64,000 bases of DNA from Marinobacter sp. HL-58 (GTDB taxonomy: Bacteria; Pseudomonadota; Gammaproteobacteria; Pseudomonadales; Oleiphilaceae). A program made the position numbers and the translations under genes. The notes below the pieces were generated by a model that saw only the letters and a list, made by a program, of their open reading frames with translations, did not search any database and was not told the DNA's origin. Positions 10,215-20,000 of this stretch are shown one piece after another (within the stretch, counting starts at the first letter, position 1; every line of letters starts with the position of its first letter). The DNA is taken from contig NZ_LIHP01000003.1 in NCBI RefSeq assembly GCF_001314605.1, forward strand, positions 1 to 64,000, given 5' to 3'.

Positions 10215-11048
10215 ATGAGATCAGTTGTTCGATTACTGCTAGTGACTACCGCAGCCCTTTTTATCAGTGCCTGCGCATCCAACAAGCAGGAAGAAGTATT
10301 GCCGGAAGAGACCTATTACGAAAATGCCCGGGATGCAATGAACTCGGGAAATTTCAATGAGGCCGAACTGAATCTTGATTACCTGGAAACCTACTATCCC
10401 TTCGGTCGTTATGCGGAGCAGGCCCAGCTGGATCTGATTTATGCCCGCTACCAGAATCTTGACTTGGAAGGTGCTCGCGCCGCCGCGGACCGCTTTCTTC
10501 GCCTGAACCCTCAAAGCGATCACGCGGATTATGCCATTTACATGCGGGGGCTGGCCTCCTATAACCTGGATCTCGGTCTTGCAGCGAGATATTTCCCTAT
10601 AGACGTAGCGGCACGGGATCCGGGCGAGCAACGCCAGGCTTTCCGGGATTTTTCCGAGCTACTGAACCGTTACCCGTCCAGTGAATACGCCCCGGATGCC
10701 CGCCAGCGCATGATAGCCATCCGCAACCGCCTGGCAGAGCTTGAGCTCTTTGCCGCCCGCTACTACATCAGCCGTGAAGCCTACATTGCAGCCAATAATC
10801 GGGCACGCTTCGTTGTGGAAAACTACTCCACCACCCCATCCGTGGAAGAAGCCCTGATCATTATGGCCGAAACTTACCGGTTCATGGATCTGAAGAAGGC
10901 TTCGTCAGACGCTGTCGCCATGCTGGAAGAGAACTTTCCGGACAGTTCCGCCTTCAACGAGGATGGCGAATTTCAGGCCGATATTCTCAAGCGCAGGGAC
11001 CGTTCGCTGTCCAGCGTAGTAACCTTCGGCCTGATTGGCGACGAATAA
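10215..11048 (+). CDS. bamD: Outer membrane assembly lipoprotein BamD
   Basis: This essential lipoprotein of the BAM complex helps insert beta-barrel proteins into the outer membrane. The 277 residues begin with a lipoprotein signal MRSVVRLLLVTTAALFISAC, with lipidation predicted at the lipobox Cys, near residue 20. Five TPR-like helical pairs follow, starting ETYYENARDAMNSGNFNEAE. The C-terminal extension (DILKRRDRSLSSVVTFGLIG) is usual for gammaproteobacteria. It diverges from rluD. Confidence 0.94.
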   Translation: MRSVVRLLLVTTAALFISACASNKQEEVLPEETYYENARDAMNSGNFNEAELNLDYLETYYPFGRYAEQAQLDLIYARYQNLDLEGARAAADRFLRLNPQSDHADYAIYMRGLASYNLDLGLAARYFPIDVAARDPGEQRQAFRDFSELLNRYPSSEYAPDARQRMIAIRNRLAELELFAARYYISREAYIAANNRARFVVENYSTTPSVEEALIIMAETYRFMDLKKASSDAVAMLEENFPDSSAFNEDGEFQADILKRRDRSLSSVVTFGLIGDE

Positions 11049-11069
11049 GCGGCACTAGTTGCCGCTTTT
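11048..11069 (+). terminator. Terminator after bamD, overlapping the nadE 3' end
   Basis: A 7-bp stem AGCGGCA / TGCCGCT with a 5-nt loop is followed by TTTTC, beginning on the last base of the bamD stop. It overlaps the final codons of the convergent nadE gene, so the two genes are packed with no spacer. The T-run is short. Confidence 0.55.
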
Positions 11070-12719
11070 CCAACCATTGGTGATGGGATAGCGGCGGTCC
11101 TTGCCAAAACCCCGCTCGGTAATCCGTACACCGATAGGCGCCTGCCTGCGCTTGTATTCGTTAATATCCACCAGGCGCACTACCCTGTCCACATCGGCCC
11201 TGTCGAAACCCTGGGCAACGATGGCATCAGCACTGAGGTCTCGCTCAACATACAGGTTAAGAATCTGGTCGAGGATGTCATAACCGGGCAGGCTGTCTTC
11301 GTCTTTCTGATCAGGCGCCAGCTCTGCCGATGGCGGACGGGTAATAACCCGCTCGGGAATTACCTGTGAAACCGTGTTGCGGTACCAGGCAAGGCGAAAA
11401 ACCAGGGTCTTGGGAACATCCTTGAGCACATCAAAGCCTCCCGCCATATCGCCGTACAACGTCGAGTAACCCACCGCCATTTCGCTTTTGTTGCCGGTTG
11501 TCAGCACCAGCGAGCCAAACTTGTTGGACAGGGACATGAGTAGCACGCCCCGCAACCTTGCCTGCAGGTTTTCCTCGGTGGTATCCGGTTGCGTTCCTTC
11601 GAACGGTGCCGCCAGAGTTTCCATAAACGCATCGTACATGGGCTCGATGGAGAACACGTCGTACTGGACGCCCAGGGCGAGGGCTTCCGCTTCCGCATCC
11701 TCAATGCTAATGCCGGATGTGTAGCGAAATGGCATCATCACGGCGCGCACCCGTTCCGCACCCAGGGCGTCAACCGCGATGGCAAGGGTGACCGCTGAAT
11801 CAATCCCTCCGGACAAGCCCAGCACCACAGACTTGAAGCCATTCTTGTTGACATAGTCCCGCACACCCAGCACCAGAGCCCTGTAGACATTCTCTTCCAG
11901 GGAGGGCTCGGCAATGGCAGGCTGGGCTATGGGCTGGCAATGATGCTCGCAGATGAAATCCACCGGATAGAGCCCTTCGCTGAACTGGGGAGCTTCAGCG
12001 GCAAGAACACCGGAATGATCGTAGACCATGGAGCCGCCATCGAAAACCAGCTCGTCCTGGCCGCCAACCAGGTTGACATAGGCAATACTGACCCGGTTCT
12101 CGCAGGCCTTGCGTTCAATCAGTGCCTTGCGGCGCTTCTGTTTGTCGATGTCGTAGGGTGAGGCGTTGAGGTTGACGACCAGTTTCGCCCCCGCTGCGGC
12201 GGCATCCTCCACGGGCCCATCGCTCCAGATGTCCTCGCACACAGTGACGCCTACCGGCACTCCCCGGACATCCATCACCAGTGTGTCAGCACCATTGGCG
12301 AAGTAACGCTTCTCATCAAATACCTGGTAATTGGGGGGGAAGCGCTTGAAGTAACGGCCGGTGATTTTTCCATCTTCAACAATGACGGCCGCGTTGTACA
12401 GAAGCGCCCCTTCCCTGATCGGCGCGCCGACAATAACTGCAGGACCAAGCCCCGCATCCTGCAGAGATGCCAGGGCTTCAGCAATGCGCACATCCATACT
12501 GGGACGAAGCAGGAGGTCTTCGGGAGGGTAGCCGGTCAGGCACAGCTCCGGAAACACCACCAGATCCGCCTGGTGCTCCTGTTCTGCACGCCGCGTAGCT
12601 TCAATCACCTTGCCAGTGTTACCGGGGATATCTCCCACCAGGAAATCAAGCTGGGCCATAACCACTCTCAATTTTCCGGGCACCGGGCCGCCGGGTGACT
12701 GATCCTTTTGCACGGACAT
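11055..12719 (-). CDS. nadE: Glutamine-dependent NAD+ synthetase
   Basis: It converts nicotinic acid adenine dinucleotide to NAD+ with ATP and glutamine-derived ammonia. The 554-residue protein joins an N-terminal nitrilase-type glutaminase to a C-terminal synthetase. The glutaminase part has the Glu of FPELCLTGYPPEDL, a Lys near KRFPPNYQVF and Cys in GVTVCEDIW. The synthetase part has the ATP-PPi loop SGGIDSAVT. The ATG at 12719 has AGGAG 8 nt upstream. A longer reading to 12884 would run into the divergent pilS and adds residues unlike the family. Confidence 0.94.
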   Translation of the reverse strand: MSVQKDQSPGGPVPGKLRVVMAQLDFLVGDIPGNTGKVIEATRRAEQEHQADLVVFPELCLTGYPPEDLLLRPSMDVRIAEALASLQDAGLGPAVIVGAPIREGALLYNAAVIVEDGKITGRYFKRFPPNYQVFDEKRYFANGADTLVMDVRGVPVGVTVCEDIWSDGPVEDAAAAGAKLVVNLNASPYDIDKQKRRKALIERKACENRVSIAYVNLVGGQDELVFDGGSMVYDHSGVLAAEAPQFSEGLYPVDFICEHHCQPIAQPAIAEPSLEENVYRALVLGVRDYVNKNGFKSVVLGLSGGIDSAVTLAIAVDALGAERVRAVMMPFRYTSGISIEDAEAEALALGVQYDVFSIEPMYDAFMETLAAPFEGTQPDTTEENLQARLRGVLLMSLSNKFGSLVLTTGNKSEMAVGYSTLYGDMAGGFDVLKDVPKTLVFRLAWYRNTVSQVIPERVITRPPSAELAPDQKDEDSLPGYDILDQILNLYVERDLSADAIVAQGFDRADVDRVVRLVDINEYKRRQAPIGVRITERGFGKDRRYPITNGWKSGN

Positions 12720-12804
12720 AACGCAGCTCCTGTAACTCATTGCCATTAAAAGGCTATTATAACCCCGCAACGCTACAGAATTCTCGCGGGATGCCCATCG
12801 GATT

Positions 12805-14454
12805 ATGACAGACACACCGACAACCGAGCTCAAACCCCAGGCAGATGCCCCTCCCGTCAGCCAGAGGGGCAGACTGTTCCGCATCTACAATCATTACAGG
12901 GTTGTTGTCAGCGTGATCCTGGTGGCGCTGTTGTTCGTCGATCCGATCAACTTTGATACCCGCTTCCGGGCCATGGATTATTATCAGGCCGGCGTCATCA
13001 GTTACCTGGCCATCAATGGTTTCGTCGCCCTGATAATGCTGGCCGGATTCCAGCCACGAAGCCGGCATATCACCCTCTCGATCCTGATGGATATTCTCAT
13101 CCTCCATGGACTCCTGCTCGTCAGCACGGGTATTACCAATGGACTGGCCAATCTGGTTATCGTCTCGGTAGCGGCCGGTAATATTCTGACACCGACCCGA
13201 ATGGGCACGTTCTATGCGGCACTGGGTGCCATCTGCTCTCTGGGCATTTCCACCTGGTCGGTCATGGCTTATGGCGACTCCGCCGATGGAATCGTACGGG
13301 CCGGCTCCCTGGGTATTCTCTATTTCGCGGCGGCGTTCACTCTGCAATATATTTCCCGGCGCATGCTTCGCAGCGAAGCACTGGCCACGTCCCGCGCCCG
13401 CAGTATTGCCGAACTGGAGCAGATCAACCGGCAGATCATACAGCGCATGCGCACAGGCATTCTTGTACTGGACCGGTTTGGCCATATCCGGCTGGCAAAC
13501 GCGGCAGCTGAGGAACTGCTTTTTGGCGTGGCCAGCGACGAATCCGGCCGCCAGCCCAGTCGGGGGCGTAACCTGCCCCAACCTTTGCGGCTGGGGCTCG
13601 AGGCGTGGCTGAAAGATCCAGCCCGAAGAACCGACCCGTTTCAGGCCACACCAACTTCGCCGATGGTACAGGTCAATTTCACCCAGCTTGATCAGGAGCG
13701 GGGCGACCAGATTCTGGTGTTCATTGATGACATGAGCAAGGTAACGCAGCAGGCACAGCAGATGAAACTGGCTTCGCTGGGGCGTCTCACTGCGGGTATT
13801 GCCCACGAAATCCGCAACCCGCTCGGGGCCATCAGCCACGCTTCACAACTGATGGGGGAGTCCCCCAACCTTGATGACGGCGACCGGAAAATGCTGGATA
13901 TCATCGAACGGCACTCCCGCAGGGTCAACGGCATTATTGAAAACGTCCTGGACCTGTCCCGGCGCCGTGAAGCCAGTACCGACCTGATCGACATTGGCCA
14001 GTGGCTGTCGGCATTTCGTGACGACTATCTCCAGACCCAGGACACCGAGCAACACAAAGGTGCTCACATTGAGCTGCGAATGGAAACCAACCTGCCTCAG
14101 GCCCGTTTTGATGTAAGCCAGATCGAGCAGGTCATGGTGAATCTTTGCGATAACGGGCTACGCTATAGCGAGCAGAATACCGGCGAGCGGAAAATTGAGA
14201 TCAATGCCGGGGCAACGGCTGACGGCGAGAGAGCCTACGTGGATGTTCGTGACTTCGGGCCCGGCATCGCCCCTGAACACCGCGTTTCCGTTTTTGAGCC
14301 ATTCTTCACAACCGACAAAAGCGGGACAGGCCTCGGTCTTTATCTGGCACGGGAACTGTGCGAGGCTAACCAGGCTCACCTGTCCCTGGTGGATGACAAA
14401 CGGCTTGGCTGTTGTTTTCGAATAACATTTGCTCACCACGGGCGGATGATATGA
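12805..14454 (+). CDS. pilS: Type IV pilus sensor histidine kinase PilS
   Basis: This membrane sensor controls pilin expression through PilR. The 549 residues have about six N-terminal membrane helices (residues 30-195), a PAS-like linker (GILVLDRFGHIRLANAAAEEL) and a kinase core: H-box HEIRNPLGAISHA, N-box MVNLCDNGLRYS, and G-boxes DFGPGI and GTGLGLYLARELCEA. Known PilS senses pilin inventory in the membrane and phosphorylates PilR. It is followed by pilR after 53 nt and diverges from nadE. Confidence 0.93.
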   Translation: MTDTPTTELKPQADAPPVSQRGRLFRIYNHYRVVVSVILVALLFVDPINFDTRFRAMDYYQAGVISYLAINGFVALIMLAGFQPRSRHITLSILMDILILHGLLLVSTGITNGLANLVIVSVAAGNILTPTRMGTFYAALGAICSLGISTWSVMAYGDSADGIVRAGSLGILYFAAAFTLQYISRRMLRSEALATSRARSIAELEQINRQIIQRMRTGILVLDRFGHIRLANAAAEELLFGVASDESGRQPSRGRNLPQPLRLGLEAWLKDPARRTDPFQATPTSPMVQVNFTQLDQERGDQILVFIDDMSKVTQQAQQMKLASLGRLTAGIAHEIRNPLGAISHASQLMGESPNLDDGDRKMLDIIERHSRRVNGIIENVLDLSRRREASTDLIDIGQWLSAFRDDYLQTQDTEQHKGAHIELRMETNLPQARFDVSQIEQVMVNLCDNGLRYSEQNTGERKIEINAGATADGERAYVDVRDFGPGIAPEHRVSVFEPFFTTDKSGTGLGLYLARELCEANQAHLSLVDDKRLGCCFRITFAHHGRMI

Positions 14455-14507
14455 CAACGGCCCAGGCCCGGCAGTCTGAACAATGACATGGAACCGATAA
14501 CAATCCA

Positions 14508-15896
14508 ATGACCACTCATACAGCGCTGATTGTAGACGACGAACCGGATATCCGGGATCTACTGGAAATCACCCTCACCCGCATGGGCATTCAGACTCTG
14601 ACAGCACCGGACATCACCAGCGCGAAGAAGCTGCTGGGCGAACACCGGCCACAGCTGTGCCTCACCGATATGAACCTGCCCGACGGCAATGGCATCGAAC
14701 TGGTGCAGTGGATCCAGCAACACACGCCTTGTACCCCGGTGGCGGTGATCACCGCCTACGGAAACATGGATACAGCCATTGAGTCACTCAAGGCCGGTGC
14801 TTTCGATTTCGTATCAAAACCAGTTGAACTTCCCCGTTTGCGTGAGCTGGTTAACAGCGCCCTGAAATTATCAGAACCGGAACCGGACCACGAAACGGCA
14901 ACGGATGAGCCCGGCCTGCTGCTGGGCAACTCTGCGGAGATAAAACGCCTGAGAAACCAGGTCCGCAAACTGGCACGCAGCCAGGCCCCGGTGTTTATCA
15001 GCGGTGAGTCCGGCAGCGGCAAGGAACTGGTGGCTCGCATGATCCACCTGCAAGGCCCCCGCCGGGACCACCCTTTTATCGCAGTAAACTGCGGTGCCAT
15101 CCCTTCCGAACTGATGGAGAGCGAGTTTTTCGGCCACAAGAAAGGCAGCTTCACAGGCGCCGTGGACAACAAGGATGGCCTGTTCCGCTCCGCCGACGGC
15201 GGCACCCTCTTTCTGGATGAAGTGGCCGACCTGCCACTTGCGATGCAGGTCAAGCTGCTTCGGGCCATTCAGGAAAAGGCTGTCAGGCCGGTAGGCGACA
15301 CCAAAGAGGTGCCGGTCGACATCCGAGTGCTCAGCGCTACCCACAAGGACCTGCCAAACCTGGTTCAGGAAGGCGAATTCCGTCAGGACCTTTTCTATCG
15401 CATCAACGTCATCGAGCTCCCGGTGCCCGCGTTGAGAGACAGGCCAGACGACATCAGCCTGCTGAGTAACCACATACTCGAGCGCATCGCCCGTGAATAC
15501 GAATGCGAGCCTGCCGCACTGACGAAAGAAGCCATAGATCGCCTCAAGGCACATGACTTCCCGGGCAATGTGCGGGAACTTGAGAATATTCTGGAGCGGG
15601 CATTCACCCTATGCGATGCAGACCTGATTGGCCCGGAGGACCTTCACATCGGCAACGGTCCCGCGACTGCAGGCCTATCCGGTGCTGCCGGCAGCAGTAC
15701 ACTGTCTACAAGCCAGGATTTATTGGCAGTGCCGGAGGGGGAAATTGATCTGGAAAACTACCTGGAAACCATTGAGCGCCAGGCCATTGAGAAAGCCCTT
15801 GAGGCCACACGGTGGAACAAAACTGCAGCGGCGAAGCGGCTGGGGATCAGTTTTCGGGCGTTGCGGTATCGGTTGAAGAAGTTGGGGATGGAGTAA
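14508..15896 (+). CDS. pilR: Sigma-54-dependent response regulator PilR
   Basis: This NtrC-family activator, in known systems, turns on pilin transcription with sigma-54. The 462 residues comprise a receiver domain with phospho-Asp in CLTDMNLPDG (near residue 50), an AAA+ domain with Walker A GESGSGKE and the sigma-54 contact loop KGSFTGA, and a C-terminal Fis-type helix-turn-helix (NKTAAAKRLGISFRALRYRLKK). I saw no convincing -24/-12 promoter upstream of pilE or fimU in this window, so its targets may lie elsewhere. Confidence 0.94.
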   Translation: MTTHTALIVDDEPDIRDLLEITLTRMGIQTLTAPDITSAKKLLGEHRPQLCLTDMNLPDGNGIELVQWIQQHTPCTPVAVITAYGNMDTAIESLKAGAFDFVSKPVELPRLRELVNSALKLSEPEPDHETATDEPGLLLGNSAEIKRLRNQVRKLARSQAPVFISGESGSGKELVARMIHLQGPRRDHPFIAVNCGAIPSELMESEFFGHKKGSFTGAVDNKDGLFRSADGGTLFLDEVADLPLAMQVKLLRAIQEKAVRPVGDTKEVPVDIRVLSATHKDLPNLVQEGEFRQDLFYRINVIELPVPALRDRPDDISLLSNHILERIAREYECEPAALTKEAIDRLKAHDFPGNVRELENILERAFTLCDADLIGPEDLHIGNGPATAGLSGAAGSSTLSTSQDLLAVPEGEIDLENYLETIERQAIEKALEATRWNKTAAAKRLGISFRALRYRLKKLGME

Positions 15897-15997
15897 GCCA
15901 TCTCCTACACGAGTTACCGCCTATGCTGATAGGGTTCCGATTTAACATCGACTAACATCGAATTATTATCAACTGACAGAACCCAAGGATGGGCCTG

Positions 15998-16567
15998 ATG
16001 TTTTACACGGAATCCCCACGTTGTGAAAACGGTTTTACCCTAGTCGAGCTTATTGTTTGCCTAGCACTGCTCACTATTTTTCTTTTCGCCACAACCGCCT
16101 CTTACAACACTCTTGTTGCAAGGCACGCTGGCGAAACTCAAATCAAGGCCTTGGCCAGATTGTTTCATTCTGCGCGCTCGGAGGCCATTCGTAGTGCGCA
16201 GATTATTACTATTTGTCCGCTTGACGAAAATAGAGTCTGCAGTTCTGATTGGAACCGAACTATCTCAATATTTACCGATCCCAATAACTTAAAGCGGCTA
16301 ACTGCAAGAGCCAACCTACTCCAAGAGGTAAATGTGTCTGAATACGGCAGAATTCGCTCCGCCCCAAGTACCCGCCGCTACTTTCAGTTTACCGAAATAG
16401 GCAGCGCTCGGGGGACGATGGGGAATTTGACATGGTGTGCTCAAAATGACACCGCTGAGACCCGCCAGCAACTGATTATCACATTGTCCGGAAGGGTACG
16501 CCTGGCCAGAGACATGGATGGAGATGGCGTGAGGGAAAAAGCCGACGGCTCAGCAATTAGCTGCTGA
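15998..16567 (+). CDS. fimT: GspH/FimT-family pseudopilin, likely FimT with DNA-uptake motif
   Basis: This minor pilin-like protein has prepilin cleavage site NG-FTLVELI and a hydrophobic N-terminal helix, then a globular GspH/FimT domain. The C-terminal tail reads LSGRVRLARDMDGDG. The GRVR fits the GRxR motif reported as the DNA-binding element of FimT proteins in natural transformation. The following DMDGDGVRE resembles a Ca2+-binding loop. The ATG at 15998 has AAGGA 8 nt upstream and is preferred to the ATG at 15989, which overlaps that site. It sits on the pilSR strand, convergent with the minor pilin operon, and is AT-richer than pilR. The function is inferred from the motif. Confidence 0.75.
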   Translation: MFYTESPRCENGFTLVELIVCLALLTIFLFATTASYNTLVARHAGETQIKALARLFHSARSEAIRSAQIITICPLDENRVCSSDWNRTISIFTDPNNLKRLTARANLLQEVNVSEYGRIRSAPSTRRYFQFTEIGSARGTMGNLTWCAQNDTAETRQQLIITLSGRVRLARDMDGDGVREKADGSAISC

Positions 16568-16582
16568 AAACGCCTTAAATCA

Positions 16583-17002
16583 CTACCAACATTCCGCATC
16601 CCCTGATTCACTGGAACGTGTCCCCGCCTCGTCTATTTCAAGCCAACCGCAATCGTCCTCGGTCTGACTTGAAGCAGGAGTTGCCCGCAAGGTGAAGTCC
16701 GTGCGGGTAACATTGCCCTCGAATGCGTAATTGTAGAATACTGTTCCGTTACCCTGCCGCGGCATCGCCGTAAAAGGTAATGCAGGCGCATTGCCTCCAT
16801 CTGTACGATAATCATAGCCATTTGTATAGCGACGCTCCATAAACTGAGCAAGCTCTAGCAAATCACCCTGCGCTGTCGTTCGTCGCGTTGACTCTACATG
16901 TCTCTGATAGCTCGGTACTGCGATCGCTGCGATTATTCCAATGATTGCCACCACAATCATCAATTCAATAAGGGTAAAGCCTGCGGCTTTTCTATCCACC
17001 AT
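16583..17002 (-). CDS. pilE: Type IV pilin PilE (minor pilin)
   Basis: This 139-residue prepilin has a short leader ending in AG followed by FTLIELMIVVAIIGIIAAIAVPSYQ, with Glu at position +5, and two C-terminal Cys (DDCGW and AECW) forming the usual D-loop. By place and size it is PilE of the PilV-W-X-Y1-E cluster, a minor pilin in Pseudomonas-type systems rather than the main pilin. The ATG at 17002 has GGAGG 4 nt upstream; an upstream ATG at 17023 does not. It ends the operon. Confidence 0.88.
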   Translation of the reverse strand: MVDRKAAGFTLIELMIVVAIIGIIAAIAVPSYQRHVESTRRTTAQGDLLELAQFMERRYTNGYDYRTDGGNAPALPFTAMPRQGNGTVFYNYAFEGNVTRTDFTLRATPASSQTEDDCGWLEIDEAGTRSSESGDAECW

Positions 17003-17082
17003 ACTGCCTCCAATACGCGCCAATACTTCTGCCCTACCGGAGCCTACTAGTCAAAGCGCCCCGGATCTGAGACTTTCAACTG

Positions 17083-20000
17083 TTAGCGCAACTCTTCCCA
17101 ATTCTGGCGCCCAAAACGGAAATCTTCCGCGTCACCACAAAGTGGGCCAGTACAGCCACCATCGCCTCCATCACCATCATCGTCAGAATCGTCATCGCTA
17201 CCACCCTCGTTATCAATTTCTTCCGCACCGTCATAACTATCCGGGACATCAACGATCTCCGACTCCAAGAATAAATCTACACCTTGATCCCGGATAACAC
17301 TGATTCGCTCACCATTTACAACATTTTTTATGCCATTAACAATTTCTGAGCCCGCGGAGTCACCGATATCGAACTTGCCATCGCGGTTCAGATCAAAGAC
17401 CGCATTACCAGTCTTGCCACCTGTGCGCAGGTCGACATCCATAACATAACCGTCCTGGCCACCGCCACAAGCATTTGTCTCGGGAATCAACGTACTGAAG
17501 CGAACTCGCGTAACGGGAAAGCCGGACGGAAATGATGCCGGGCTAATGACTCTCTCTCCTCCGGAAGTGTCCAGATCCAGCACCCAACCCTCATCGCCAG
17601 TACCGAGCTGATTGTTGGTAACTGCCCTGATTTCCAATGTTTGCGGCTCTATCGTCCCATCTACATTGACGTTGAAGTCAGTGGAATTCTGAACATTGAT
17701 TTCCTGAGTCAGAAGATCGTCTCTTTCAAAATCGTCAGCATCTCCACTATCGTATATCCCGTAAAGACTCTGAACCTGATTGTCAATGCTGTCGCTCGCT
17801 TGGAAAAAGGAGCCAGTGCCGAAGACAACAATCACGTCTTCCCTGCTACCTTCGGGAACGTAGGCAATCTGCGGGGCTGCGGTTATAGGCTGTGGCCTAT
17901 CGCTGCCATCAGTTGCGGTGAACACTTTCTCACTTTTATAGGGGGCCGAACCCAGGTCAATCCTCCAAAGATTGCCTAAAAGGTCCCCGGCATATGCGCG
18001 CGTTGCCGTCCCATCGGTTCGATCAGCCAATACAACCGGTGCGGACATTCCGTTAGGAGTATCTTCATCACCCTCTCCTGTCGAAATTTCGGATATCAGG
18101 TTACCGGTTTCGACATCAACCAGAAACAAAGCGGATTCATTGGACTCGGAGTTGTAACCATTACCAAACACAGCTGCCCACCGGCCAGATTCCAGCCTCA
18201 CTATATTGGCATCACTTACACCGTAACCCAGCTCATCGTGGGTAAACTCCCACAACACATCATTTTCACTAAAATCATCAGGTTCAGTAATATCCAGTGC
18301 AAAAACTGTGCGGCCGCCAGCACCCATAGTGCCGATGAGTACAGTGCGCCACTCTCCATCTATATATACGTCAGAAACTGCAGCAGTACCGTCTACAAAA
18401 TATCTGTGCTCGTAGCTTCGATCCATGAGTTCGTTTACTGGAGCGAAACCATCTTCGCCTGGCTCAAGGAGCTCGCCAGGCATATAGGCAAAAAGTTCCT
18501 CACCTGTCAGGGAATCGAAAGCATGTAAAAACCCACTGTTCGCGCCCACATAGATGACATCAGGGCGCTCATTGTAATCCTCGCTCGCACGGAAAGTTGC
18601 GTAGCTGCTCCCTTCAGTACCACCCAAACGGCGATATCCATAGTTTGTCCTACCGACATATTGGGGATTGGAGCCGATGATATCACCCAATAACCTCAAC
18701 CGAGTGTTGGTACTCCCTTCCGGCTGGAATTCACGGGTACGGAAGCTTCCGTTGGCGCTGTCATTACCCACCAGCCAGGCCAGCCTGTCGGAACCAAGGT
18801 TATCTTCATTGCTATCCAGTCCCGTATTCAGCGCGTCACGCTGGCTATCGCTTAGGCTGGCTGGGTTGGTGAATGGTACGCCTGAGGCTCCGTTGTGGGT
18901 ATAGAGATCACGATTTTCATAACCTTTGAACTCCAACTCCCGCTCCGCGTCCCAGATGAGTCCACCGCGAGCCCCACCCGAGAGTATCTGCGCTGCCTGA
19001 ACAGTGCCGCTCCAATCCGTACTGCGATATCCAGCAGAATAACTGAGTGCTCCCTGGCGGAAAACAGTTGAACTGGCTGCGGCAGCAGTAGAAGAATTTT
19101 CCACACGACTGACGATGGTAGTCAGGACGCCTGACAACTCAGAGGCAAAAGCATCCGGGTCCGCTGCGCTAAAGAATCCGCCGCGACTGTTAACCGCTGC
19201 GTGCAGAAGGTCATCGACCTTTGCGGGCTCACTTATAGCAGTATTATTGGAGAAAGGATTCGACCAATCGATGTCGACATCATTATCACCAATAGCATCA
19301 AACACTGTTTGAGGATCGTCTATCGTTCCCGTCACTCCAAGACCAACGCCAAACGTCACCATGTGTTGCCAGAATGCCGGGTTAAGGCCGCTTGTCGGAA
19401 CCTCATTTGCCAGGTCCGGGCGCAGGTCACGGCTCCAGTACTGCATTGCGACGTCGGCCAGTGTATTACTGCGACCATCTTCGAATGGCGACTCAGCACG
19501 ATACCCGTCGTAATCATCAATCTGGGGACCATTACTTCCATCCACATTTCCCACGCCTGGAGAGCCACCGCTCCAATAACCGTCAGTCATGAGTATGGTG
19601 AACGACTGCCGGCACTCCAGTTGGCTTCTAGAATCGTTCGTTCCGGGCTCGGCGCCCCACGGGCCCTGATTATCGCTGCGCTCAAAATATTCACCGGCCC
19701 GCTTCAACGCCAGACGCAAGGGCGTACCAGCGTTCGGAACTCCGTCGGTATAGAGCCTATCGAAGAACGTTTCTCTGTTGTCGCCATCAAACGCACGGAC
19801 CCCCCTGTCAATAACACTGGTATTACGGCCATCAACGCTTGACTCCCCCTTATTCAAGCGACCATAACCAACCCGCAGCCCTTCACCTTGCTGAGAAAAA
19901 GCGTTGCCAATACCGGAACGCGCAGCGAGGGTGCGAGAGCGATAGTATGAATACCAGTTGGCAAAATTCTGTATTTCTTCCTCGACACTACGAGTAGTAT